Assembly (NCBI GenBank): GCA_946498095.1
Contig: CAMMMX010000025.1
Span: forward strand, 1-35,911
DNA length: 35,911 nucleotides
Direction: 5' to 3'
Source: an uncultured Clostridia bacterium
GTDB lineage: Bacteria; Bacillota; Clostridia; Oscillospirales; Ruminococcaceae
Each line of letters begins with the position of its first letter. The first letter of the stretch is position 1. A program made the translations under genes and the position numbers. This document shows, one piece after another, positions 25,095 through 32,714 of the stretch. The notes beneath the pieces are model-generated. The model saw only the letters and a list, made by a program, of their open reading frames with translations. It did not search any database and had not been told where the DNA came from.

Positions 25095-25378
25095 ATGGCA
25101 AGTCATTCCAATTTTAAACAACTGTACTCGACGCCGCCTTGTCCTCCCATGACGAAGACTACCTGAACTGGACGCGATCCGATGCCACATGGCGGACACA
25201 GCAGGAGCAGCGCGACGAATGAGCGGCCGACATCCGTGACATGCCCGGTGCTGAGGAGGCGTGGCTATCCGATTACGACATGTTCTGCTCCGCCTAACAA
25301 CGCCTCACCAGCCGCTATTTCTACAGCCTCGGCCTGTTGGACAACATCCGCATTCTCAAGTAGCTTGGCGTCATCTGA
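25095..25378 (+). pseudogene. Degraded small gene (unknown family)
   Basis: Behind a strong AAGGAGG, an ATG opens MASHSNFKQL but runs into a stop after 23 codons. From 25127 another frame continues as LDAALSSHDEDYLNW, then reads on past TGA (25220), TAA (25295) and TAG (25361) to a final TGA (25376). The translated stretches include MPGAEEAWLSDYDMFCSA and RYFYSLGLLDNIRILK-LGVI, which look like real protein. One frameshift near 25125 and three nonsense codons, all different, suggest decay. I recall similar small clostridial proteins ending in GLLDxxxLLKxLGVI but cannot name a function. Confidence 0.55.
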
Positions 25379-25384
25379 GCGACG

Positions 25385-25412
25385 AAAGGCCATCCCTAAA
25401 GGGACGGCCTTT
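25385..25412 (-). terminator. Terminator-like hairpin after the sigma factor gene
   Basis: A 13-base arm pair (25385-25397, 25400-25412) with one mismatch and a 2-base loop lies 5 bases after the stop of the minus-strand sigma gene. T runs on both sides are short (TTTT on plus, TTTC on minus), so it may act weakly in both directions. Confidence 0.6.
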
Positions 25413-25417
25413 TACTG

Positions 25418-27049
25418 TTATTGCTCTACCAGGAAGATTACCGCCGGGCAAGGATAGTCCACACCCCGAAGGAACCGCCCCCGCTCCTTTGCCTCGCTGA
25501 TAATCATCATGACCACAGCGGCGGAGCAGAACATGTAGCGCTGGAAGTCCGGGACGCTGGTCAGATGCGCCGGCGTGCACACCTTGCCCAGCTTCCACAG
25601 CGGCGCCAAAGCGTTCTTCATCACCGGGGCGACTTTCCCGGTCACGTCGCTCGCGCAGGACAATAGTGCCTGCCACTGCGCCTGTGTCAAAACGGGCAGA
25701 TCCACTTGCAGTACGCCATTGTCGGACAGGAACCCCTTTTGCTTCAAATCCGGCACCTGATCAAAGCACACCGGCTCGACACCGCTGACAGTAGCGTCCT
25801 CACCGCTGTAAACCGCATACAGCAGCCCCAAAAGCTTATCCGCCGGGATGCCGTACCGCGCCTCTCCCAGCAGGGTATCGTACTGCTGTAGCTCCACGTA
25901 TTTCGCCCCGTGGTATTTCTCCAGACACACGCCGTAGCGCCCGCTGATGCTATATCTGCCATATGGGTTGCTCCCCCATTCGTATCCTGCCGGATAGATG
26001 TTCCCTAGCGCGTACCATTTCCCACCGTTGGGACGGTCGGGATAGTCAGCGAAGGGGATTTGTCCGCCCTCACAGACGCTGTTGCGCGCATCAACTTCGG
26101 CCGACAGCAACGCATGGACAGCAAAGAAAGCTTCCAGCTTGCTGCGCTGGTGCTCGTTCTGGCACTGGTAATATTCCGCTTCTCTCAGCTTCCGCAGGCC
26201 CTCCTCGACACTTTGCCACAGCGCCTCAAAGTTCTCCCTTGCGATCGACTGCTGCATCGGCCCGGTGACAGTGCGGTCATGTTCAGTAAAGAGAATAAAG
26301 TCCGTGTACACCTTGCCGCCGGGCATACGCTTCACCAGCTCGCCCTGCACAAGCTTGTCCACCACCGGCTCGAGGTAGGCCGCTGGGACACCCATCGCCC
26401 GCGACAGTTCCTCTTCCGTCATCGGTTTTTCGTATGCGAGAATCAGTACATTCTGCGCCAGCTTATCCCCGCCGACGAGAGAAAACGGCTCCTCATTCAA
26501 ACCTCCGCTGCCGCTGCAGGATAGGTACAGGGTATCCGGTTCATAACTTTGCTTCGTATAATGTTCCATATGCTCCACCCTCTCCCGGATATGCTTTCGT
26601 CCCGTGTCTAGGCGTCGTGTCACCGTGCCCTTTGGCAAAGAAAGCGCCCGTGCGATTTTCCCGGCATTCTGCCCCTTCATATAGTAACGTACCAACACTT
26701 CCCGGTACAGCTGTGACTCAAAGGCCAGTGCCTGCCGCACCTCTCTCGCATCTTCCTCCCGAATAATCCACTCGGATGGGTCGAAGACGTCGGGCATCTC
26801 CTGCGGAAGGATATCGTAGCTGACGGTCGGCTTACGGTACTTCTGGCGCAGCTTGTCGTAAAACCGGCAGCGTAGCGTCCGATTCAGCCAAGCTGACGCG
26901 TCGTCGATTTTCATCCCTCGCTGCAATGCCTGCAAAGCGGCGAGCATCGTGTCCTGAACGAGATCCTGCGCGTCGTCGACGCTGTGGCACAGCTTGACGG
27001 CCGTCCGCATCAGACTGTCTGCATATCCGATTAATTCATGCTTGTCCAT
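25418..27049 (-). CDS. ECF-like sigma-70 factor with long C-terminal extension
   Basis: The 543-residue protein starts with a sigma-70 region 2 (residues about 1-72, including DDAQDLVQDTMLAALQAL and AWLNRTLRCRFYDKLRQKYRK). Region 4 follows (about 105-160, YREVLVRYYMKGQNAGKIARALSLPKGTVTRRL in pieces). About 380 more residues follow: a winged-helix-like part (about 195-255, MTEEELSRAMGVPAAYLEPVVDKLV) and a large soluble domain with many aromatic residues. No membrane segment is seen. Long-tailed sigma factors of this kind occur in Firmicutes; the tail may sense a ligand or take the place of an anti-sigma factor, which is inference. The start at 27049 has GAGG 8 bases away; the open frame extends 27 codons further without support. 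No anti-sigma gene is adjacent, and both neighbours are pseudogenes. Confidence 0.85.
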   Translation of the reverse strand: MDKHELIGYADSLMRTAVKLCHSVDDAQDLVQDTMLAALQALQRGMKIDDASAWLNRTLRCRFYDKLRQKYRKPTVSYDILPQEMPDVFDPSEWIIREEDAREVRQALAFESQLYREVLVRYYMKGQNAGKIARALSLPKGTVTRRLDTGRKHIRERVEHMEHYTKQSYEPDTLYLSCSGSGGLNEEPFSLVGGDKLAQNVLILAYEKPMTEEELSRAMGVPAAYLEPVVDKLVQGELVKRMPGGKVYTDFILFTEHDRTVTGPMQQSIARENFEALWQSVEEGLRKLREAEYYQCQNEHQRSKLEAFFAVHALLSAEVDARNSVCEGGQIPFADYPDRPNGGKWYALGNIYPAGYEWGSNPYGRYSISGRYGVCLEKYHGAKYVELQQYDTLLGEARYGIPADKLLGLLYAVYSGEDATVSGVEPVCFDQVPDLKQKGFLSDNGVLQVDLPVLTQAQWQALLSCASDVTGKVAPVMKNALAPLWKLGKVCTPAHLTSVPDFQRYMFCSAAVVMMIISEAKERGRFLRGVDYPCPAVIFLVEQ

Positions 27050-27070
27050 ACAAGGTACCTCGTATTCTAT

Positions 27071-27083
27071 TGAAACAGTTTCA
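27071..27083. promoter_or_regulatory. Perfect palindrome upstream of the sigma factor gene
   Basis: TGAAAC-A-GTTTCA is a perfect 13-bp odd palindrome centred 28 bp before the sigma factor start. It may be an operator or a leader hairpin. The TGAAAC half resembles the -35 box of some ECF promoters, but no matching -10 box lies at a workable distance. I found no convincing promoter for this gene in 27050-27262. Confidence 0.3.
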
Positions 27084-27262
27084 CTCTTATTGTCGCTGAC
27101 AGACCTCCCCAACTCGCACTTTTTGTGCAATTTTTTCCTAGACAGAAATCTCCGGTTACCCGCAGTAAATACAAGGAAGGGATGCCTTTCCGAAACAATT
27201 CCGCACTTTCGTCTACGCCAATGAAAAGGAACTGTTATTTGCAGGGGGATCTCCCAATCGCT

Positions 27263-27755
27263 TTAGAACACTGGAAATGATATTCGCTTCATGATAAGAT
27301 TAACATTTTCTTCAATGGGCTTCGTTCCATCCATTCTTCAGCTGTGTTTTCTACCCTGGATCTAACAAAATCAAAAAAGGACTCTTCTTGCTCATATAAA
27401 TCTCCACCTACCAGCATTCTACTGCCACATTTCTGTAAAGAACGCCTTTTCACACGTTGTATACGAATATCCTGAGGAACATCAATCAATACCGCATATG
27501 GAAAGAAGGGATAAATCGCTTCTCCAGTCCCCTTTCACAGAAGCAAAAACAAAATGATCATGTGCTTTTATTTCGCGAAAAAGGATCTGTACGACTTCTG
27601 TAGGACTTCTGTACGAGTACGGGGAGAGGCATAGAGATAATTGGAGTCGGTGTTAGGAAAAACAGGTCTTCATTGTTTATAAAATAAAAATGTCATTTCT
27701 CAGCAGGTGCTTTTCCAGCGCCGTTTCATCCACATACGATGATTCCTGTTCCCAT
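27263..27755 (-). pseudogene. P-loop (AAA-type) ATPase pseudogene with many lesions
   Basis: The start is intact: AAAGGAG and ATG at 27755, encoding MGTGIIVCG. A TGA replaces codon 10, just before NGAGK. Several codons including the Walker A Ser/Thr are missing, and a second TGA follows AEK. The protein then continues in changing frames: HFYFINNEDLFF, NTDSNYLYASPRTRTEV, QILFREIKAHDHFVFASVKGD, FPYAVLIDVPQDIRIQRVK, GGDLYEQEESFFDFVRSR and GTKPIEENVNLIMKRI, ending at TAA 27263. That is two nonsense codons, at least one deletion and at least four frame changes. One frame change is explained by an 11-bp tandem duplication at 27591-27612. I recall intact clostridial relatives as small kinase-like ATPases of unknown role. 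Confidence 0.85.
27591..27612 (-). repeat. 11-bp tandem duplication inside the ATPase pseudogene
   Basis: Two 11-base units (27591-27601 and 27602-27612) differ at one base and are followed by a partial third. Removing one unit restores the TEVVQILFREIK reading, so this duplication is one of the frameshifts. Confidence 0.8.
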
Positions 27756-27818
27756 GACTTTCTCCTTTCCTCCGACGTACCAGTTCTTTTGCATCATTTG
27801 ACGTGGATAATCATCTAA

Positions 27819-27847
27819 ACAGTAGCAAAGCTGGCCAACATTGTCAA
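27819..27847 (-). promoter_or_regulatory. Sigma-A promoter of the ATPase pseudogene
   Basis: On the minus strand TTGACA (27842-27847), a 17-bp spacer and TACTGT (27819-27824). It lies 64 bp before the pseudogene start and is still close to consensus. It is divergent from the symporter promoter. Confidence 0.65.
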
Positions 27848-27923
27848 GAGCAAGCGCATGTAGACGCCATGACAGCAAACATGCCCTGCCGGTCAAAAAA
27901 TGGCGAAATGTACGGAAAAAGGA

Positions 27924-27952
27924 TTGACTTTTTTGAAAACGAGGTGTACAAT
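27924..27952 (+). promoter_or_regulatory. Sigma-A promoter of the symporter-paaK-ior operon, with palindrome at the start point
   Basis: TTGACT (27924-27929), a 17-bp spacer and TACAAT (27947-27952). Just downstream, across the expected start of transcription, is the palindrome AGCAT-A-ATGCT (27954-27964), set in a cluster of TTAGC/GCTAA words up to 27993. A repressor site is plausible. Confidence 0.83.
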
Positions 27953-28035
27953 TAGCATAATGCTTTAGCAGCAAAAAGCGCTAATAGGCTAAATTGCCGG
28001 TACTGCCGGCTGGACAGAAAGGAAACGAACCGTAC

Positions 28036-29532
28036 ATGACAGTTTGGATCATCCTGCTCTGCTACATCGCCATTATGGCTGTTGTAGGCATTATCACCTC
28101 CCGCAAGGTAAGCGGCCTGACCAGCTTCGTCGTCGGCGGACGGAAAGCCGGCGCATGGATGAGCGCATTCGCTTACGGGACCACTTATTTTTCTGCCGTG
28201 CTCTTCATCGGTTACGCAGGGCGTTCCGGCTGGGAATACGGCCTGTGGGCAGTCCTTATCGGCGTGGGGAACGCGCTGATCGGCTCCTATCTGGCCTGGA
28301 AGGTACTGGCCAACCGGACGCGCGAAGTGACCCGTCGCCTGAAAATCAAAACGATGCCGCAGCTGTTCGAGCAGCGTTACCACAGCAAGCCTATGAAGCT
28401 CTATGCTGCTGTCGTTATCTTTATTTTCATGGTGCCTTACTCCGCATCGGTCTACTCTGGGCTGAGCTATCTCTGCACCGAGGTGCTGAAAATCGACTAT
28501 AACATCGCGATGCTCGCTATCGCCGTCATCGCGGCGGTTTACCTGGTGCTAGGAGGTTACCTCGCCTCCCTCACTGCCGACTTCATTCAAGGGATTGTGA
28601 TGATCGTCGGCATCATCGCCATGATTATCTGTGTGTTCGCGACGCCGCAGGTCGGTGGTGCCACCAACGGGCTGTCCACGCTGATCGAGAAGATGGAACT
28701 TGCGGACATCGCCGCGCCAAACACGGAGCTCATGATCGGCCTTGGGGGACTTATCCTACTGACCAGCTTCGGCTCCTGGGGGATGCCGCAGATGATCCAC
28801 AAATTTTACGGTATCGCCGACAAACCCGCTGTAAAGCGTGGTACCGTTATTTCGACGTTGTTCGCTTTGATCATCTCCTGCGGCGCCTACCTCGCCGGCG
28901 CGCTCTCCCGTCTCTTCTTCAGCGACGTGCCAATGCTGAACGGCGTGAAAAATTATGATCTCATCATCCCGCAAATTCTGACAAACTTGCCAACCTTCCT
29001 GCTTGGTGTTATACTGGTACTTGTATTGTCCGCATCTGTGTCTACGCTATCCGGCATTACGCTCACGTCCTGCTCGTCCGTCTCGATGGACCTCGTTGCG
29101 GGGGCTCTACGGCCGAACATGGACAAGGGCCGGACGTTAACCCTCACCCGTGTGCTGTGCGTCCTGTTTATCGCTTGTTCCTACCTGATTGCGATGCTGA
29201 AGACGCCGATCCTGATGCTGATGTCCTTTTCCTGGGGCAGCATCGCGGGCTCCTTCATTGCTCCTTACTTGCTGGGCTTGTACTGGAAGCGGATGAACCG
29301 CGCCGGGGCCTGGAGCGGAATGATCGGCGGATTGGCCGTTTCCCTGCTATTGACGGTCGTCTCCGGCTTCAACGCCGGGTTAGCCCCGGTTTTTGGCATC
29401 ATAGCAGTTGTTGTTTCCTTTGCTTGCAGCGTCGTTGGCACCCTTGCGACCTCCCGAAAGGGAACGCAGTCCGCACCTGAGTTTTTCGAGGTGTTCCAAC
29501 AAGAAGAGCAAGCAGAAATGCCCCAACTCTAA
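28036..29532 (+). CDS. Sodium:solute symporter (SSS family)
   Basis: The 498-residue transporter has about 13 hydrophobic helices and SSS-family blocks: SFVVGGRKAGAWMSAFAYGTTYFSAV, GWEYGLWAVLIGVGNALIG, and the segment around ASVSTLSGITLTSCSSVSMDLV, which matches the TM8 sodium-site region of LeuT-fold symporters. It couples Na+ entry to uptake of an organic solute; proline, pantothenate, acetate or other carboxylates are all possible in this family. It is followed by paaK with no clear terminator, so aryl acids or aromatic substrates are a reasonable guess. The start at 28036 follows AAAGGA by 12 bases. The C-terminus is acidic (EVFQQEEQAEM). Confidence 0.92.
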   Translation: MTVWIILLCYIAIMAVVGIITSRKVSGLTSFVVGGRKAGAWMSAFAYGTTYFSAVLFIGYAGRSGWEYGLWAVLIGVGNALIGSYLAWKVLANRTREVTRRLKIKTMPQLFEQRYHSKPMKLYAAVVIFIFMVPYSASVYSGLSYLCTEVLKIDYNIAMLAIAVIAAVYLVLGGYLASLTADFIQGIVMIVGIIAMIICVFATPQVGGATNGLSTLIEKMELADIAAPNTELMIGLGGLILLTSFGSWGMPQMIHKFYGIADKPAVKRGTVISTLFALIISCGAYLAGALSRLFFSDVPMLNGVKNYDLIIPQILTNLPTFLLGVILVLVLSASVSTLSGITLTSCSSVSMDLVAGALRPNMDKGRTLTLTRVLCVLFIACSYLIAMLKTPILMLMSFSWGSIAGSFIAPYLLGLYWKRMNRAGAWSGMIGGLAVSLLLTVVSGFNAGLAPVFGIIAVVVSFACSVVGTLATSRKGTQSAPEFFEVFQQEEQAEMPQL

Positions 29533-29551
29533 TCCTCCCTGTTCGGGAGGA
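29533..29551 (+). repeat. Hairpin between the symporter gene and paaK
   Basis: A 7-bp stem TCCTCCC/GGGAGGA starts at the symporter stop codon. A second GCCCGG/CCGGGC hairpin lies near 29615-29632, just before the paaK ribosome binding site. Neither has a U-tract; they may stabilise or process the mRNA rather than end it. Confidence 0.35.
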
Positions 29552-29650
29552 GTGGCGAAAGCCTTTTACGGATGGAGCACGCAAAAGCCCGCCCCAATCA
29601 TACTGGTCAATCAAGCCCGGCCTCGTCCGGGCGTTAAAGGAAGTGCCATA

Positions 29651-30964
29651 TTGAACCGCAACAATTTTTATCAAAAGGACATTGAAACCCTTTCACGAAA
29701 AGACATCGATGCTCTCCAGCTGGAGAGGCTGAAATGGGTCGTCAGCTATTGCTACGAAAATGTGCCGTATTACCGTCAAAAGCTGGACGGTGCGGGTGTG
29801 AAGCCTGAAAAAATTCGGCAGCTGTCCGATATTCAGTACATACCCTTTACGACCAAGGAGGACATCCGCGACACCTACCCTTTCGGCTTGTTCGCCCAGC
29901 CGATGAAGAAAATCGTCCGTATCCACGCTTCCAGCGGGACGACCGGAAAACCCACCGTCGTGGGATATACCCGAAAGGATCTCGATACCTGGTCGGACGT
30001 CGTTGCGCGCCTTTGCGTCGCGGCTGGGGCCACTGACGAGGATATCGTCCAGATTTCCTTTGGTTACGGTCTCTTCACCGGTGCGCTTGGCCTGCACTAC
30101 GGGCTGGAAAAAATCGGGGCGACTGTCATCCCGATTTCCAGCGGCAACACCGAAAAACAAGTCATGATTATGAAGGACTTCGGGACAACTACGCTTGTCA
30201 GTACTCCCTCCTACGCGCTGTATATCGGCGAGGTTGCCCGTGAGATGGGCGTGGACATCCACTTACAGCTGGGTTTGCTGGGTTCCGAAGGGCATACGGA
30301 AGAGATGCGCGAAGAAGTGGAGGCCGCGCTTGGTTTCTTCGCTACCGACAATTACGGTATGAGTGAACTGATTGGTCCCGGTGTATCGGGGGAATGCCGT
30401 CTGCGCTGCGGGCTTCATTTCGCGGAAGATCACTTTCTGCCCGAAATCATCGACTCTAAAACCGGCGAGCGCCTGGAGGCGGGCGAAACAGGAGAGCTGG
30501 TCATCACGACGCTGACCAAGGAAGGTTTTCCCATGCTGCGCTACCGTACCAAGGACATCACGCGGCTCAACTACGAGCCCTGTGCCTGCGGACGCACACA
30601 TGTCCGCATGGACAAGGTCAAAGGGCGCAGCGATGATATGCTCAAAATCCGCGGCGTCAACGTTTTCCCGACGCAGATTGAAAGCGTCCTGATGGGGATC
30701 CCACATATCGGGCCGCATTACCAGTTGATTGTCACCCGGGAAGGGTACATGGACGCACTGGAGGTCAAGGTCGAGCTGACGGACGCCGATCTGTTGGAAC
30801 ATTATCCGGAATTGAAAGCGCTGCAAAACGACGTTCACCACCGGCTGAAGACCGTACTCGGTATCGAATCGAAGGTCTCCCTTGTGGAACCGAAATTCCT
30901 CGAGCGTTTCCAGGGGAAAGCCAAACGCGTAGTGGATTTGAGAAATTCAAAGGAGGCAAAATAA
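29651..30964 (+). CDS. paaK: Phenylacetate-CoA ligase (aryl-CoA ligase)
   Basis: Activates aryl acetates with ATP and CoA through an acyl-AMP; cytoplasmic. The 437-residue product has the adenylate-forming phosphate loop SSGTTGKPTVVGYT, then DNYGMSELIGPG, YRTKDIT and GRSDDMLKIRGVNVFPTQIE, and a C-terminal lysine region (GKAKRVVD). The open frame reaches back to 29408 inside the symporter gene, but the family N-terminus (NRNNFYQKDIETLSR) begins at the TTG at 29651, 10 bases after AAAGG. Together with iorA and iorB, which follow at once, it can link aryl acetates to aryl pyruvates; direction is not given by the sequence. CxCG near residue 310 (EPCACGRTH) is usual in PaaK. Confidence 0.95.
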   Translation: MNRNNFYQKDIETLSRKDIDALQLERLKWVVSYCYENVPYYRQKLDGAGVKPEKIRQLSDIQYIPFTTKEDIRDTYPFGLFAQPMKKIVRIHASSGTTGKPTVVGYTRKDLDTWSDVVARLCVAAGATDEDIVQISFGYGLFTGALGLHYGLEKIGATVIPISSGNTEKQVMIMKDFGTTTLVSTPSYALYIGEVAREMGVDIHLQLGLLGSEGHTEEMREEVEAALGFFATDNYGMSELIGPGVSGECRLRCGLHFAEDHFLPEIIDSKTGERLEAGETGELVITTLTKEGFPMLRYRTKDITRLNYEPCACGRTHVRMDKVKGRSDDMLKIRGVNVFPTQIESVLMGIPHIGPHYQLIVTREGYMDALEVKVELTDADLLEHYPELKALQNDVHHRLKTVLGIESKVSLVEPKFLERFQGKAKRVVDLRNSKEAK

Positions 30965-30965
30965 C

Positions 30966-32714
30966 GTGAAGCAAAAGAAACTGATGCTGGGGAACGAAGC
31001 CGTGGCACGCGGCCTGTACGAAGTCGGATGCACAGTTGTGTCCAGCTACCCCGGCACTCCTAGTACCGAAATTACTGAATATGCCAGCAAGTATGATGAG
31101 ATATATTGTGAATGGGCGCCCAATGAAAAGGTTGCCTGTGAGACGGCAATCGGTGCTAGCATCGGCGGCGCACGCTCTTTCTGCGCCATGAAGCACGTCG
31201 GCCTGAACGTCGCGGCGGACCCGCTGTTTACCGCGTCCTATACCGGTGTCAACGCTGGTATGGTCATCGGCGTCGCCGATGACCCCGGCATGCACTCGTC
31301 TCAGAATGAACAGGATTCCCGTCACTACGCCATCGCCGCCAAGGTACCGATGATCGAACCGGCGGACTCTGCCGAGTGCAGGGACTTTACCAAGTTCTCT
31401 TACGAGCTGTCCGAACAATTCGACACGCCGGTCATCCTCCGGCTGTGTACCCGCATCTCCCATTCCCAAAGCGTTGTGCCGCTACAGGAACGCGCTGTTG
31501 TCCCGCTGAAGGACTATAAAAAAGACGTGTCAAAATACGTCATGATGCCTGCAATGGCGCGTGGTAGGCATGTCGTGGTGGAACAGCGTACCCAGGCGCT
31601 GAAGGAGTTTGCTGAAACTACCGCGCTCAACCGCGTTGAGATGGGCAATACCGAGATCGGTATCATCGCCTCCGGCTCCTGCTATCAATATGCCCGGGAG
31701 GTCATGGGGGAAAACGCCAGTTACCTGAAGCTGGGACTGCTCAATCCCCTGCCGGAAAAGCTGATCCGCGATTTCGCGTCAAAGGTGAAAAAGCTATATG
31801 TTATCGAGGAGCTGGATGACATCATTGAGACGCACTGCCGCAAGATCGGTGTGGAGGTAATTGGCAAAGCGCTTTTCCCAGTCATCGGCGAGTTCTCCCA
31901 GCGCCTTGTAGCGGAAAAGCTCGGCTTGACGCCGGCTGACACTGTTTCCTTCCCTGGCAGCATCCCCAACCGCCCGCCGGTAATGTGTGCCGGTTGCCCG
32001 CACCGCGGCGTATTCTCCGTACTGAGCAAGCTCAAGCTGATGGTCAGCGGAGATATCGGTTGCTATACGCTGGGGGCGTCCGCGCCGCTGAGCGCAATTG
32101 ACACGACCGTCTGTATGGGGGCCTCTATTTCCGGCTTGCATGGATTCAATAAAGCGCGCGGCAACGCATCCGCGAAAAATTCCGTGGCTGTCATTGGCGA
32201 CAGTACCTTTATCCATTCGGGCGTCACGGGACTTATCAATATCGCTTACAATCAGGGGATTTCCACCGTCATTATCCTGGACAACAGCATTACCGGCATG
32301 ACCGGCCACCAGCAGAACCCCACAACCGGTTACACCATCAAAGGGGACCCAACCGCCGCAATCAGCCTGGAAAAGCTATGCGACGCTGTCGGAATCCACC
32401 GGGTCCGCGTTGTCGATCCGTACAATATGAAACAGGTGGAGGAGGCTGTTAAGGAGGAGATCGCCGTCGACGAGCCTTCCGTCATTATTGCGCGCCGTCC
32501 CTGTGCACTGCTGAAATACGTCAAGCACAAAAAGCCATTTACCATCGATACAGACAAATGCAGGGGCTGCAAGGCCTGCTTGAAAATCGGCTGCCCCGGC
32601 ATCAGCATTCAGAATGGAAAGGCCGCGGTGGATCCAACGCTCTGCGTTGGCTGCGGGCTTTGTCAGGACATGTGCCGTTTCGACGCTATCTGCTCGCAGG
32701 GGGAGGAAAAATAA
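30966..32714 (+). CDS. iorA: Indolepyruvate:ferredoxin oxidoreductase, alpha subunit
   Basis: The 582-residue large subunit of a thiamine-diphosphate enzyme interconverts aryl pyruvates and aryl-acetyl-CoA with ferredoxin. It has an N-terminal pyrimidine-binding domain (SSYPGTPSTEITEYA), a central TPP block (GDIGCYTLG, then GDSTFIHSGVTGLINIAYNQ and DNSITGMTGHQQNP) and a C-terminal pair of [4Fe-4S] sites. The cluster motifs are CRGCKACLKIGC and CVGCGLCQDMC. The start is GTG at 30966, one base after the paaK stop. Its AAAGGAGG lies inside the end of paaK, so the genes are tightly coupled. Confidence 0.97.
   Translation: MKQKKLMLGNEAVARGLYEVGCTVVSSYPGTPSTEITEYASKYDEIYCEWAPNEKVACETAIGASIGGARSFCAMKHVGLNVAADPLFTASYTGVNAGMVIGVADDPGMHSSQNEQDSRHYAIAAKVPMIEPADSAECRDFTKFSYELSEQFDTPVILRLCTRISHSQSVVPLQERAVVPLKDYKKDVSKYVMMPAMARGRHVVVEQRTQALKEFAETTALNRVEMGNTEIGIIASGSCYQYAREVMGENASYLKLGLLNPLPEKLIRDFASKVKKLYVIEELDDIIETHCRKIGVEVIGKALFPVIGEFSQRLVAEKLGLTPADTVSFPGSIPNRPPVMCAGCPHRGVFSVLSKLKLMVSGDIGCYTLGASAPLSAIDTTVCMGASISGLHGFNKARGNASAKNSVAVIGDSTFIHSGVTGLINIAYNQGISTVIILDNSITGMTGHQQNPTTGYTIKGDPTAAISLEKLCDAVGIHRVRVVDPYNMKQVEEAVKEEIAVDEPSVIIARRPCALLKYVKHKKPFTIDTDKCRGCKACLKIGCPGISIQNGKAAVDPTLCVGCGLCQDMCRFDAICSQGEEK

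Noticed and set aside
24738-25199. 153-codon open frame on the minus strand
   Set aside because: It is antisense to the small RHH-like gene and the degraded gene, both of which have good ribosome binding sites; the translation looks random.
27173-27294. Plus-strand frame reading FPKQFRTFVYANEKELLFAGG and beyond, protein-like at first sight
   Set aside because: Its end is antisense to the conserved tail of the ATPase pseudogene, and it has a stop just upstream and no start with a binding site.
27726-27974. 82-codon minus-strand frame ending in MGTGIIVCG
   Set aside because: Only the last nine codons belong to a gene: they are the start of the ATPase pseudogene, preceded by its own ribosome binding site. 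The rest is promoter region.
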